Positions 32,278 through 41,928 are shown, counted from the stretch's first letter. The stretch is DNA of 64,000 nt from Gemmata palustris (GCF_017939745.1 NZ_JAGKQQ010000001.1:5270001-5334000); one strand, 5' to 3'. The notes: generated from the letters alone by a model not told the origin. Program-made: numbers and translations.

Positions 32278-34956
32278 ATGTCGTCCGAAGTCAAGTCGGA
32301 ACCGGAGTTCCAACCGTTCGTGCCCGCAACCGAAGCGCCAAAAGAGTTCACGCTCGCAGCGGTCGCGGCCGGGGCCGGGTTGGGGCTGATATTTGCCGCG
32401 TCGTCGCTGTACCTCGTGCTCAAGGTGGGCATGACGGTGTCGGCCTCTATTCCCGTGGCGGTGCTGGCTATCACCGTGTTTCGGGCACTCTCCAAGGCGT
32501 TCGGCATTCGGCGGGCGACGATCCTCGAAAACAACATCGTCCAAACGGCCGGGAGCGCGGGGGAGAGCATCGCGTTCGGTGTCGGCGTGTCGATGCCGGC
32601 GCTGTTGTTACTCGGGTTCGGGTTGGACCTCGGCCGGGTGATGGTGGTATCGATCCTCGGCGGGCTGCTCGGCATCCTCGCGATGATCCCGCTCCGGCGC
32701 GCGTTCATCGTGAAGATGCACTTCCAGCCCGGGCGGAAGGACCAAAAAGAGACGCTGCTCTACCCCGAAGGGACCGCGTGCGCGCAGGTGCTCATCAGCG
32801 GTGAGAAGGGCGGGACGACGGGTAAGACGGTGTTCATCGGGTTCGGGCTGGCGTTCCTGCACAAGTTCCTGACCGAAGGCATGAACCTGTTCATCGCCAC
32901 GGCCAAGTTGCCGATCTCGTTCATCAATAAGGCCGCGGTGTTCTCGACGGAGATGGCGTCCGAGCTACTCGGCGTCGGCTACATCATCGGGCTGCGCACG
33001 GCCGCGATGATGATGGGCGGGGCCGTCCTCGGGTACCTCGTCATCCTGCCGATCATCTACTTCATCGGCGAAAACAACCCGAACGTCATTGCACCGGGGG
33101 TGAAGCCGATCAAGAACATGAGTCTGTCGCAGATCCGCAACGCCTACCTGCTTTACATCGGGGCCGGGTGCGTCGCGTCGGCCGGCATCATCAGCATGTT
33201 GAAGACACTACCGCTGATCGTCCGGAGCTTCCGCTCCAGTATCGCCGGTGTGGGTGGTGGAGGGGACGGCGGTGACGTGAAGCGCACCGACCGCGACATG
33301 CCGATGTCGTGGGTACTCGGGGGAACCGTGGTGCTGATCGGGCTGCTGGCCGCGTTCTTGGCCGGCGAAGTCGGGATCGTGACCGGGTTGCTTGGTGCCC
33401 TCTTGGTGGTGCTGTTCGGGTTCCTGTTTGTCACGGTGTCCGCGCGGCTCACGGGCGAAATCGGCTCATCGTCCAACCCGATCTCCGGCATGACGACCGC
33501 GACCCTGATGATTACCTGTCTCATCTTCCTCGCACTGGGGATGACCACGTCGGTTGATCGCGTACTGGCGCTCTCGGTGGCCGCGGTGGTGTGCATCGCC
33601 TCCTCGAACGGCGGCACGGTCGCGCAATCGCTCAAAACCGGTTACCTCGTCGGCGGTACGCCGCGGTACATGCAGTACGCGATCATGGTCGGGGCGTTCG
33701 TTTCGGCCCTGGTGATCGGTGGAACGCTCATCTTCCTCCTGAACAAGCCCGGTACGGTCTACAGCGCCAAACCGGAGAACGTTCCCGCGCTTACGCTCAC
33801 TCCAACGGAACTGGGCCGGTTGAAGCAGGCCGAAACGCACGAGGGGAAGACTTACAAAATCCTCGACGCCCGGAACGAAGAGTTGACTAAAGAGGACAAG
33901 GATGCCGGGTACGCGCCGCGCGAGGAGGTTCTGAAATACAAGGCCGGGCGCTACCTCGTTGATCCCGATACCGGGAAGGTGGCGCTCCTCAAGGACGACA
34001 CCATCATGGGCCAACTCAAGGTGCGCGACGACGGTACGCCCGTCGAACGCAAGTTCGATGCGCCCAAGACGCAGGTGCTCGGCATCGTCATTAACGGCGT
34101 GCTGAAGCGCGACCTAAACTGGACGATGGTCGCCATCGGTGCCATGATCGCCATCATGCTCGAACTGTGCGGCGTCTCGGCACTCGCATTCGCGGTCGGG
34201 TTGTACGTTCCCATCCAGTTCTCGGTGCCGATCTTCATCGGCGGCATCGTCCGCTGGGGCGTCGATAAGAAGTACGCGGCCGAAGCCGCGGAGTCGATTC
34301 GGGCCGCCGGCAACGACCCGGAGAAGGTCGCGCAGGCCGAAATCGAGGCGATCCGAAAGGTCGAGACCAGCCCCGGCGTGCTGCTCGCGTCGGGGTACAT
34401 TGCGGGCGGCTCCATCGCGGGCGTGCTGATCGCGTTCTTGGCGTTCAGTGACACGCTCCCGCGCGATCTCTCCGCGTTCCAGTACCGAACGGTCGTGGTC
34501 GGGTCGGAGCTACCTCTCAAAGACGCCGCCGCCGAGATCGCCGCGCGCGAACGGCCGAACGGTACCCCCGAGGAGAAAGAGAAACTGGCGGGCGAAATCG
34601 TCGGGCTGAATGAGGACGACGTGCCGCCGCAATGGGTGAAAGTGCCGAAGGGGATGAAGATCAACCTGCCCGGTGGGGGCGAATACGAGGCGGTGAACGA
34701 CGTGACCTTGGGCGAGATCGCCAAGGAGAAACTCGGCCGCTCGTGGCGGGCCGGGCAGATCCTCGACTCGAACAAGAACGTTTTGGAGGCACCCAAGAAA
34801 CTTCCTCCCCGGGCGGAACTATTTGTTCCTCAGCCGCAATGGGCGACGCTGATTCCGTTCGGGCTCCTGGTGCTATTGCTGCTCGCGGTCGGGACCGGGT
34901 ATCTGTTGAAGGGTGAGCCGGAGGAGTCCGCCCCACCCGCACGGCCCACCGCATGA
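32278..34956 (+). CDS. OPT-family oligopeptide transporter
   Basis: The 892-residue integral membrane protein fits the bacterial OPT family, which imports peptides or metal chelates. It has about 14-16 helices, with family-like segments GAGLGLIFAASSLYLVLKVGMTVSASIPVA (split: GLGLIFAASSLYL and LKVGMTVSASIPVA), ENNIVQTAGSAGES, YPEGTACAQVL and SSNPISGMT. A long soluble loop (about 510-610) and a second near the C-terminus (about 750-850) are larger than usual. The ATG at 32278 is preferred to an upstream GTG at 32161, because the upstream part overlaps the terminator hairpin and reads poorly. It appears to be transcribed alone. Substrate is unknown. Confidence 0.9.
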   Translation: MSSEVKSEPEFQPFVPATEAPKEFTLAAVAAGAGLGLIFAASSLYLVLKVGMTVSASIPVAVLAITVFRALSKAFGIRRATILENNIVQTAGSAGESIAFGVGVSMPALLLLGFGLDLGRVMVVSILGGLLGILAMIPLRRAFIVKMHFQPGRKDQKETLLYPEGTACAQVLISGEKGGTTGKTVFIGFGLAFLHKFLTEGMNLFIATAKLPISFINKAAVFSTEMASELLGVGYIIGLRTAAMMMGGAVLGYLVILPIIYFIGENNPNVIAPGVKPIKNMSLSQIRNAYLLYIGAGCVASAGIISMLKTLPLIVRSFRSSIAGVGGGGDGGDVKRTDRDMPMSWVLGGTVVLIGLLAAFLAGEVGIVTGLLGALLVVLFGFLFVTVSARLTGEIGSSSNPISGMTTATLMITCLIFLALGMTTSVDRVLALSVAAVVCIASSNGGTVAQSLKTGYLVGGTPRYMQYAIMVGAFVSALVIGGTLIFLLNKPGTVYSAKPENVPALTLTPTELGRLKQAETHEGKTYKILDARNEELTKEDKDAGYAPREEVLKYKAGRYLVDPDTGKVALLKDDTIMGQLKVRDDGTPVERKFDAPKTQVLGIVINGVLKRDLNWTMVAIGAMIAIMLELCGVSALAFAVGLYVPIQFSVPIFIGGIVRWGVDKKYAAEAAESIRAAGNDPEKVAQAEIEAIRKVETSPGVLLASGYIAGGSIAGVLIAFLAFSDTLPRDLSAFQYRTVVVGSELPLKDAAAEIAARERPNGTPEEKEKLAGEIVGLNEDDVPPQWVKVPKGMKINLPGGGEYEAVNDVTLGEIAKEKLGRSWRAGQILDSNKNVLEAPKKLPPRAELFVPQPQWATLIPFGLLVLLLLAVGTGYLLKGEPEESAPPARPTA

Positions 34957-34975
34957 GAACGCGAATTCGCGGTCC

Positions 34976-35081
34976 GGTAGTGTAGTCCGCTCGCTCCGCG
35001 AGCGGTGTTCGGCTTCAAAATACCCGGTGAATGCCCCACTCAGGAAGCCAACCGCTCGCGGAGCGAGCGGACCACACTACC
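34976..35081. repeat. Inverted repeat with 31-base arms
   Basis: Arms 34976-35006 and 35051-35081 are complementary with one mismatch. Each contains the inner palindrome gctcgctccgcgagc. The spacer is 44 bases. It follows the OPT gene by 20 bases and may terminate it. Confidence 0.88.
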
Positions 35082-35118
35082 GTGAGGAGTCGGTCGGCGC
35101 ATCGCACAACAAAAAAGT

Positions 35119-35148
35119 ACGGGCCGCGAGTTGGTACTCGCGGCCCGT
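35119..35148 (-). terminator. Rho-independent terminator
   Basis: A 12-bp stem (acgggccgcgag with ctcgcggcccgt) and 6-base loop is followed on the minus strand by six T residues (35116 down to 35111). It ends the small gene at 35178-35486 and is the most classical terminator in the window. Confidence 0.9.
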
Positions 35149-35177
35149 CGTGTTGTGAACTGTTTCAGGTTGGCAAC

Positions 35178-35486
35178 TTAGCGCCAGCGGACCGCGAAGC
35201 ACGAGTTGCCGAGCACGACCAGTTCGCGCTCCGAGTACCCCTGGCACTCGAGCACGTCGAGGAGTTCCTCCGCCTCGCTCAGCGCGCCGACGGTGGTGAG
35301 TTGCCAGTCGGTACGGGTGATCGATTCCGAGTGGCGGCCGGTGGCCAGCGTGTCGGCGGCCGGGTCCGAGAGGCCGACGACCGTGTTTTCGCCAGCGAGC
35401 ACGGCTTCTTTGGACTTCGCGGTAAGAACGTACACGGCCGTGAGGCCGAACGAGATACCGGTGAGCGTTAGGAGGGTGAGCGTCAT
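35178..35486 (-). CDS. Small protein with one N-terminal membrane segment
   Basis: A 102-residue product starting MTLTLLTLTGISFGLTAVYVLTA, a signal anchor or signal peptide, followed by a soluble part (WQLTTVGALSEAEELLDVLECQGYSERELVVLGNSCFAVRWR). The end resembles a small alpha-beta domain. The start at 35486 follows GGGGCAAGG. A perfect terminator downstream supports expression. No family is recognised. Confidence 0.65.
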   Translation of the reverse strand: MTLTLLTLTGISFGLTAVYVLTAKSKEAVLAGENTVVGLSDPAADTLATGRHSESITRTDWQLTTVGALSEAEELLDVLECQGYSERELVVLGNSCFAVRWR

Positions 35487-35983
35487 GTCCTTGCCCCGCA
35501 GTAGGTGCTGAACTCCGATGTAGCGGAACCGTAGAACAGGAAGTCCCCGAAATGCCCAAAAATGGGCCGAAAACTTGGGATCCTCGGGGCGTTCCGCGTC
35601 GGGCGAAAAATGTGAAGTTGGGCGCGAATCAACAGACGTGGGCGTCATTCTCAAATGTCACTCCGCACGCGAAAACGTCGGAGGGACGGGCATCCGGCCA
35701 TGTGGCAATTGATCGGCGGGCGAAGCCGGCCTGATTCGCTTTCGTCCATTATATCACGGCCGCAATCAGACCGGGTAACGGACTCTTCAATTTGAAGGGT
35801 TGCGAAAACGGTGCCGAAAGTTCGCCCTGGCGCGATCCCGGAGTACAAGACGGCTCCGGGTATCGGTCGGACCGACCAAGTGTCCACTCAATACGGGTGC
35901 TCGACCTCGGAGCCGAACTGGTGGTTGAGCGAACATTCGGCCGGTGCCATGTTACGAACTCCGGGCAGCTACTGAAAAACAAA
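35487..35983. other. Gene-free gap with possible transposase scrap
   Basis: No full gene is seen. On the plus strand, near 35,895-35,990, the translation ELVVERTFG followed by QLLKNKSRR resembles the WVVERTF motif of IS5/IS4-type transposases. It is too short and interrupted to call a pseudogene with confidence. Confidence 0.35.
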
Positions 35984-37873
35984 TCAAGGCGCCCCAGATA
36001 CTTGCGCGTCGCGCACGATCAGGTCATTCACCCGCTTCGCGAACGCCACCGGATCGGTCACTTTGGACCCCTCCGCGATCACCGCCTGTTCGTAGAGCAG
36101 GCGCGCGTACCCGTCCAGGCGCGGGTCGGCGGCGTCTTTCTCGTGTAACGCGCGGAGCGCTTCCAGGGTGGGGTGTTTGGGATTCAGTTCCAAAACGCGC
36201 TTCGGCGTTCCCGAATCGCGCCCCATGCGCTCCATCAGGCGCTCCATGTGAGCGGACACGCCGTGGGCCTCGGCCACGAGGCACGCCGCACTTTCCGTGA
36301 GTCGGTTGGTGAGCCGGACGTCGGCCACATCCGGCACCTTTTCCTTGAGCACTGTCAACAGCGCCGCGAACCGCTCCTTGTCGCCGGCCGGGACTTCGCC
36401 CACACCGGCGGCCTCTCCGCGGTCGGCGGCAACGAGCTTCTTGCCCTTGTATTCACCCAATTGCGGAATCGCGAACTCGTCGATCGGGTCCGTGAGCAGT
36501 AGCACGTCCTGCCCCTTCGCGCGGAACGCTTCGAGGTACGGCGAGTGGCGCAGCTGTTCGGCCGATTCGCCAATCAAATACGCAATTTCTGTCTGGTCCG
36601 TGGGCATCTTCTCGGCGTACTCGGCGAACGTGGTGAACTTGCCCGCCTCGGTGTTCGCGCTCTCGAACAGGAGCAGGTCCGCGATCTTCTCGCGGTTGCT
36701 CCAGTCGCGCGTGAGCCCTTCTTTCAGGACGGTGCCGAAGCTCTTGTAGAAATCGAGGTACTTGTCCGGCTCAATGTTCTTCGTGCCGGCCAGTGATTCG
36801 AGGACGTTCTTCACCACACTCTTCTGGATCACGTCGAGCAGCGGGTTCTGTTGGAGCAGCTCGCGCGAAACGTTGAGCGGCAGGTCGGCGGAATCGACCA
36901 CGCCCTTCACGAACCGCAGGTAGACCGGGAGCACCTGTTCGCACCGGTCCATGATGAGCACGCGCTGCACGTACAACCGCAGGCCCGCGACCGGCTCCTC
37001 GTAGTCGAAGCCGAACGGCTTGCGCGCCGGAACGAAGCACAGCACTTTGAACTCGGTTTTGCCCTCGGCCGCGTAGTGAATCACGTCCGCCGGGGCTTCG
37101 GTGTCGTGTGCGAGCGACTTGTAAAACTCCTCGTACTCTTCGGGCTTCACCTCACTTTTACCGCGTAGCCAAATTGCTTTGCGCGAGTTGAGCGTCTCCT
37201 CGGTCGTCTCCTTCTTCCCCTCCTCGACCTCCTTCTCCACGTCCATCACGACGGGGTGTTCGAGGAAGTCGGAGAACTTCCGCACGAGCTGGCGGAGCCG
37301 CCAGGTATCGAGGTAGTCCTGGGTGTCGTCCTTGAGGTGCAGGACCACGTCGGTGCCGCGGGTGGGCTTTTCGCACGCTTCGAGCGTGTAGCTCCCCTGG
37401 CCGTCGGACTCCCACCGCGTGCCGTCTGCCGGGGAACCGGCCGCGCGCGTCACAACGGTCACCTTGTCGGCGACCATGAACGCGGAGTAGAAGCCGACCC
37501 CGAACTGACCGATGAGCCCCGGCGTTTCGCCGGTCTTGCCCGCGCGCTTCGCGGCTTCGAGGAACGCTTTCGTCCCCGACTGCGCAACGGTACCCAGGTT
37601 GTCGATCACGTCCTGGCGCGACATCCCGATGCCGTTATCGGAGAGGGTGAGCGTCTTGGCGGTCGCGTCCGGGGTGAGCTTGATCTTCCAGTCCGTGTTG
37701 CCCTCCAGTTTGTCCGCGTTGGCGAGCGCATCGAACCGCACCTTGTTGATCGCGTCGGAGGCGTTCGAGATGAGTTCGCGCAGGAAGATCTCGCGGTCCG
37801 AGTACAGCGAGTGCGTGATGAGGTGCAGGAGCTGCTTGAGTTCGGCTTTGAATTCGAGCGTTTCAGCGGACAT
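35984..37873 (-). CDS. htpG: Molecular chaperone HtpG (Hsp90 family)
   Basis: The 629-residue protein is a complete Hsp90 of bacterial length. The N-terminal ATPase shows FLRELISNASDAINKVRF, LSDNGIGMSRQDVIDNLGT and GQFGVGFYSAFMVADKV; the middle domain has LPLNVSRELLQQNP. It refolds client proteins using ATP in the cytosol. GGAGG lies upstream of the ATG. The upstream gap carries repeated inverted elements rather than an obvious heat-shock operator; I looked for CIRCE and did not see it. Confidence 0.97.
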   Translation of the reverse strand: MSAETLEFKAELKQLLHLITHSLYSDREIFLRELISNASDAINKVRFDALANADKLEGNTDWKIKLTPDATAKTLTLSDNGIGMSRQDVIDNLGTVAQSGTKAFLEAAKRAGKTGETPGLIGQFGVGFYSAFMVADKVTVVTRAAGSPADGTRWESDGQGSYTLEACEKPTRGTDVVLHLKDDTQDYLDTWRLRQLVRKFSDFLEHPVVMDVEKEVEEGKKETTEETLNSRKAIWLRGKSEVKPEEYEEFYKSLAHDTEAPADVIHYAAEGKTEFKVLCFVPARKPFGFDYEEPVAGLRLYVQRVLIMDRCEQVLPVYLRFVKGVVDSADLPLNVSRELLQQNPLLDVIQKSVVKNVLESLAGTKNIEPDKYLDFYKSFGTVLKEGLTRDWSNREKIADLLLFESANTEAGKFTTFAEYAEKMPTDQTEIAYLIGESAEQLRHSPYLEAFRAKGQDVLLLTDPIDEFAIPQLGEYKGKKLVAADRGEAAGVGEVPAGDKERFAALLTVLKEKVPDVADVRLTNRLTESAACLVAEAHGVSAHMERLMERMGRDSGTPKRVLELNPKHPTLEALRALHEKDAADPRLDGYARLLYEQAVIAEGSKVTDPVAFAKRVNDLIVRDAQVSGAP

Positions 37874-37890
37874 ATCGGAACCTCCAAAAG

Positions 37891-38075
37891 GCGAACGGCC
37901 GGTGCGAGCCGGCCGGTAAACGTTCCTGTTGTTGTACGCCGACCGGCTCGCACCGGCCGTTCATGGATTCCGTGCGGCACCGGTTCACACCCAAATGGCC
38001 GGTGATCCCGCCGCCGATGGTGCTCGCGGTTCACGGATTCTGTGCAGCACCGGCTGGCTCGCACCGGCCGTTCAC
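37891..38075. repeat. Cluster of related direct and inverted repeats
   Basis: The unit ggctcgcaccggccgttca occurs at 37945-37963 and again near 38056-38074, and its complement lies at 37891-37910. Between them, ggattccgtgcggcaccgg and ggattctgtgcagcaccgg are near-identical direct copies. The cluster fills most of the gap between htpG and the next gene, so it sits in the htpG promoter region. No gene is seen in 37874-38262. Confidence 0.8.
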
Positions 38076-38262
38076 CTGTTCGGGGGCGTGTGCCGGTCGC
38101 AAGCGATGCGGGTCGCGCACTTTCATACGGCTCGCGGACTTGCGTCTTTTTACCCATTCTTTTGGGCTCAAGTGTCAACCCGGCTACCGCAATCTGCCGA
38201 AACCAGTTGTGACGGATGCGCCGCGGGTCGCGCCGGGCGCGCCTTTTCCATAGGAGTCAAGG

Positions 38263-40155
38263 ATGACGACTTCGCAGGTGACGGTGAAGACACTCGCCGC
38301 ACTCACGTTGTTGGTCGGGTTCGGCACCACCGGCCGCGCGGACCCGGCGCCGGTGACGGTCGATTGGGCGCTCAAGCAGACCCCGCGGCAACCGGGCGTG
38401 AACGTGACCACGCCGCCCGCCGCTCAAGCGGCCCAGTGCCGGGTGGCGCCGATCCCCAGCGACAAGGGGGCCGGCAAGTCGATGGGCTCGATCGTGAACG
38501 GGCCGGACGGCAAACCGGTGCGCCAGTTCCTCAGCTACGACGACAAGACCTTCAACATCGTCGTCTACTTCGTGGACGGGGCCGAGGCCTATCGCGAAGT
38601 CTACCCGCCGGACCCGAAGGAGCCATTCCAGTTCCGCTGGCTCGGGCCGAACGGAACCAAGTGGGGCCTGGACCGCAACCGCGACGGGGTGATCGATGAT
38701 TGGGTGGTGATCTCGCCCGAAGAAGCGAGTCAGGAACTCGCGCAGGCGGTCATCACCCGCGACCCGAAGCGGATCGAAGCACTGTTGGTAACGAAGGCGA
38801 ATCTGACCACATTCGGGCTCCCGGCCGCGGACGCGGACAAGATCGTGGCCCGGACCGCCGGCGCCGCCAAGCGCGTGAGCGACACGGCCGCCGCGCTGAA
38901 ACTGACCGATAAGGCGAAGTGGGTCCACGTCGAGTACGGCATCCCGAGCACGCGCCCGTCCGATTCGTTCGGCGGGCGCGAGGACTACACCGCGTACAAG
39001 AACGGCACCGTCCTGGTCGAAGACGGCGGGAAGGGGCAGGCGCTCCAGACCGGCGAACTGGTCCAGATCGGGAAAGCGTGGAAGCTCGTGGACGGCCCCT
39101 CGGCGGGCGCTGCACCGCAGGGCGGGAGCACGCCCGACGGTGCGGTCGTGCCGCCCGAAATCAAAGAGCTCGTCGAGAAGCTCAACGAACACGATCAGAA
39201 GTCGCCGAACCCGCCGACCGCTGCGGCGCTGCACGAGTTCAACGCGAAGCGCGTCGACCTCCTCGAGCAGATCAACGCACGGCTGCCCGAGGACAAGAAG
39301 GAAACGTGGGTCAAGATGCTGCTCGACAGCCTCGCAGCGGCGGCCGAGACCGACAAACCGGGGAACAAGCACCTCGCGCGCCTGGAGCAGTTCAAGAAGG
39401 CCTATTCGCCGGCGGGCGCGAACCCCGCGATCGCGCCTTACGCCGCGTACCGCCTCCTCTACGCCGAGAACAGCGTGGCAATGGCGACCATGAAGCCGGA
39501 CGGGAGCGACCTCGGCCCGATCCAGGACAAGTGGCGCGCCTCGCTCGAAGAGTTCGTGAAAGCGTTCCCGCAGAGCGCGGACGCGCCCGAGGCGTACTGG
39601 CGCCTGGCGATGGCTTACGAGCACTCCGGCGCGAAGGACGCCGAGACGAAGGCCCGGGGCACCTACGAGACGCTCGCGAAGGACTACGCGAGCACCCCGC
39701 AGGGCGCGAAGGGGACCGGCGCGCTGAAGCGCCTCGATAGCGAGGGCAAGCCGCTCGAACTCACGGGCCAGGTGCTCGGGACGAACCAGACGTTCAACGC
39801 CGCCCAGCCCGGGAAGGTCGTGGTGGTTTACTACTGGGCGAGCTGGAGCCAGTCGCTCACCGACGACGCCAAGAAGCTCCAGGTGCTCGTGAAGGATTAC
39901 GAGAAGAAGGGTTTGGCGGTGGTCACGGTCTGCTTGGACCAGGACGCGAAGCAGGCGGAGGAGGCGGCCAAGACCGCGGGCCTGCCCGGTACGCACCTCT
40001 TTGCGGAGGGTGGGCTGGACCGCAGCCCGCTGGCCGCGACCTACGGCATCCTGGCCCCGCCGTACATCTTCGTCGCGGGCAAGGACGGCAAGGTGGTCAA
40101 GCGCAACGGGTACATCAGCACGCTGGAAGAAGACCTCAAGAAGCTGATGCCGTAA
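38263..40155 (+). CDS. Exported redoxin/TlpA-like protein with degenerate active site
   Basis: The 630-residue protein has an N-terminal signal-like segment (KTLAALTLLVGFGTTGRA), a poorly conserved middle region (about 60-300), a helical TPR-like part with SADAPEAYWRLAMAYEHSGA (about 330-490), and a C-terminal thioredoxin fold (about 495-630). In the thioredoxin fold the usual WCxxC is replaced by WASWSQS near residue 525, so no redox disulfide can form there. The cis-Pro region is retained (APPYIFVAG). A binding rather than redox role is inferred. It ends before a 13-bp terminator stem. Confidence 0.8.
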   Translation: MTTSQVTVKTLAALTLLVGFGTTGRADPAPVTVDWALKQTPRQPGVNVTTPPAAQAAQCRVAPIPSDKGAGKSMGSIVNGPDGKPVRQFLSYDDKTFNIVVYFVDGAEAYREVYPPDPKEPFQFRWLGPNGTKWGLDRNRDGVIDDWVVISPEEASQELAQAVITRDPKRIEALLVTKANLTTFGLPAADADKIVARTAGAAKRVSDTAAALKLTDKAKWVHVEYGIPSTRPSDSFGGREDYTAYKNGTVLVEDGGKGQALQTGELVQIGKAWKLVDGPSAGAAPQGGSTPDGAVVPPEIKELVEKLNEHDQKSPNPPTAAALHEFNAKRVDLLEQINARLPEDKKETWVKMLLDSLAAAAETDKPGNKHLARLEQFKKAYSPAGANPAIAPYAAYRLLYAENSVAMATMKPDGSDLGPIQDKWRASLEEFVKAFPQSADAPEAYWRLAMAYEHSGAKDAETKARGTYETLAKDYASTPQGAKGTGALKRLDSEGKPLELTGQVLGTNQTFNAAQPGKVVVVYYWASWSQSLTDDAKKLQVLVKDYEKKGLAVVTVCLDQDAKQAEEAAKTAGLPGTHLFAEGGLDRSPLAATYGILAPPYIFVAGKDGKVVKRNGYISTLEEDLKKLMP

Positions 40156-40171
40156 GCAGTAACTTCTGACT

Positions 40172-40239
40172 GACCGGGGCGAGTAGGTTGGCGGACTTCA
40201 GCCTTTAGCGCTGGAGGGGCCGCCCCACTCGCCCCGGTC
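40172..40239. terminator. Inverted repeat between genes
   Basis: gaccggggcgagt (40172-40184) and its exact complement (40227-40239) flank a 42-base loop that itself can fold. It lies 17 bases after the redoxin-like gene. Confidence 0.6.
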
Positions 40240-40264
40240 GTTTGTTGCGCTGTATTCTGTCGGC

Positions 40265-41878
40265 ATGACACCCTTCACGACGGAACTGGCTCTGGCCCGA
40301 CACTCCCAAGAGGCGTGGGCCAAACGCAGCGTGCGAGACCGATTGCGACACGTCCGCAACCTGCGAGCACTGCTCGTCGAGCGCCTGGACGAAATCCGCA
40401 CTGCGATTCACGCCGATGTGGGCCGATCGGCCATCGAGATCGTCGGGAGCGAGATCCTCCCCTGTACCTCCGCGCTGAAGTTTCTGGAGAAGCGCGCGGC
40501 CCGGATTCTCGCACCGCGGCGCGTATCGGGATGGGATCGACCGGCGTGGTTGATGGGCAACCGCGACGCGGTGCATTACCGACCGTGGGGCGTGGTCGGC
40601 ATCATCGGTACGTGGAACTACCCGGTCCACCTGAACGTCGGGCAGATCGCGCCGGCGCTCGTCGCGGGCAACGCGGTGTTGTGGAAACCGAGCGAGAACA
40701 CGCCTCGGACGGCGAACGTGATTCACCAACTCTTCTGCGACGCGGGCTTCCCGTCGGACTTGCTGCAAACGCTACCCGCCACGCGCGAGGCGGGGCCGCA
40801 ACTGGCCGAGGCCGACGTCGATCACATCGTCTTCACCGGTTCCGATGTGGTCGGGCGGAAGCTCGCGGCCCGGCTCGGCGAGCGGCTCGTCCCCTCCACG
40901 CTCGAACTTTCGGGCTGCGACGCGATGTTCGTGTTCGCGGACGCCGACATCGAACTGGCCGCGCGGGGCGCGTGGTTCGGCCTGACGCTCAACCGCGGAC
41001 AGACGTGCGTTGCCGTGCGCCGGATCTTCGTCCAGCGCGCGAAGTACGAGTCGTTCGTATCAGCGCTCAAGCCGATGATCGATCGCGCGTCGCCGATGGG
41101 ACTGGTGACGGAGCCGCAACACGCGCAGGCGGAGCGTCTGATTCAGGATGCGGTGAAGCGCGGGGCGAGGGCCGAATCTCCTCCCCCGTCCCCCCTCCCT
41201 GAAGGGAAGGGGGCAGAACAAACACAACCTACCCCCCCGTCCCCCCTCCCTGAAGGGAAGGGGGAGAAAGCACCGGCGCCCGCGAGTATCATGGCGCCAA
41301 TATCAGAGGTTTCGCGCGTCGGCTCCCCCTTCCCTTCAGGGAGAGGGGACGGGGGGGTAGGTTCTTCACTTCCCCCCACGCTCCTCCTCAACACCCCCGC
41401 CGACGCTGCGATTTGTCGCGAAGCGTGCTTCGCACCGGTCGCGGCCGTGATTCCGTTCGACACGCCCGAAGAGGCGCTCATGCTGGCGAACCAATCGCCA
41501 TTCGGTCTGTCCGCGTCCATCTTCTCGGCGGATGTTGTTGCAGCGCAAGAGTTCGCAGCGCGCGTGCCATCGGGGAGTGTCGTAATTAACGATGTGCTCG
41601 CACCGACGGCGCACCCGGGCACACCATTCGGTGGGCGCGGGGCGAGCGGATGGGGCGTCACGCAAGGCCCGGAAGGGTTACTCGCGATGACCGTCTCGCA
41701 AGTGGTGACGGTGCATAAGGGCACGTTCCGCCCGCACTTCGACGACGCGGTGAACCCCGACCCTGCGACCATCGACATCCTTCACGGGCTCATCCGGCTG
41801 ACGCACGCACGCGGGCTCCGGGCGCGGCTCGGTGGCTTCTGGCAAATGGTGAAAGGCGTGCGGAAGAAACGAAAATGA
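40265..41878 (+). CDS. Aldehyde dehydrogenase with an in-frame palindromic-element insertion
   Basis: The 537-residue enzyme oxidises aldehydes with NAD(P). It has the cofactor loop GIIGTWNYPVHL, the KPSENTP motif, FTGSDVVGRKL, STLELSGCDA with the general-base Glu, and NRGQTCVAVRR with the nucleophilic Cys. Later blocks PFGLSASIFS and PFGGRGASGWG are intact. Between AVKRGAR and PPTLLLNTP lie about 65 extra residues rich in Pro, Gly and Lys (SPLPEGKG twice, then SPFPSGRGDGG). These are coded by the repeat at 41180-41363. In relatives this is a short surface loop (GA.vl.GG....g.f..PTll), so the fold may tolerate it. Without the insert the length would be close to the family norm. Confidence 0.9.
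   Translation: MTPFTTELALARHSQEAWAKRSVRDRLRHVRNLRALLVERLDEIRTAIHADVGRSAIEIVGSEILPCTSALKFLEKRAARILAPRRVSGWDRPAWLMGNRDAVHYRPWGVVGIIGTWNYPVHLNVGQIAPALVAGNAVLWKPSENTPRTANVIHQLFCDAGFPSDLLQTLPATREAGPQLAEADVDHIVFTGSDVVGRKLAARLGERLVPSTLELSGCDAMFVFADADIELAARGAWFGLTLNRGQTCVAVRRIFVQRAKYESFVSALKPMIDRASPMGLVTEPQHAQAERLIQDAVKRGARAESPPPSPLPEGKGAEQTQPTPPSPLPEGKGEKAPAPASIMAPISEVSRVGSPFPSGRGDGGVGSSLPPTLLLNTPADAAICREACFAPVAAVIPFDTPEEALMLANQSPFGLSASIFSADVVAAQEFAARVPSGSVVINDVLAPTAHPGTPFGGRGASGWGVTQGPEGLLAMTVSQVVTVHKGTFRPHFDDAVNPDPATIDILHGLIRLTHARGLRARLGGFWQMVKGVRKKRK
41180..41363. repeat. Palindromic element inside the aldehyde dehydrogenase gene
   Basis: Arms of 41 bases at 41226-41266 and 41323-41363 are inverted copies with few mismatches; each begins aacctacccccccgtccccc and holds ccctgaaggg. 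A further partial arm lies at 41180-41214. The spacer is 56 bases. Arm layout matches the copies at 20378-20501 and 46857-46985. The whole unit keeps the reading frame open. Confidence 0.92.
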
Positions 41879-41906
41879 AACGAGGGAGCAATTGTCCCCT
41901 CGTTTC
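41877..41906. terminator. Hairpin between convergent genes
   Basis: gaaacgaggg and ccctcgtttc pair over a 10-base loop, overlapping the last codon of the aldehyde dehydrogenase gene and lying 23 bases past the DUF1501 gene's stop. It can serve both strands. Confidence 0.7.
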
Positions 41907-41928
41907 GTTAATGGGTTGCACTGTCCAT

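Noticed and set aside
35895..35990. Transposase pseudogene (ELVVERTFG)
   Set aside because: The similarity covers under ten residues with no further DDE motif in order.
37874..38262. CIRCE or similar heat-shock operator before htpG
   Set aside because: The inverted repeats there do not match the TTAGCACTC core and recur as dispersed units.
38257..39996. 579-codon minus-strand open frame
   Set aside because: Shadow of the redoxin-like gene.
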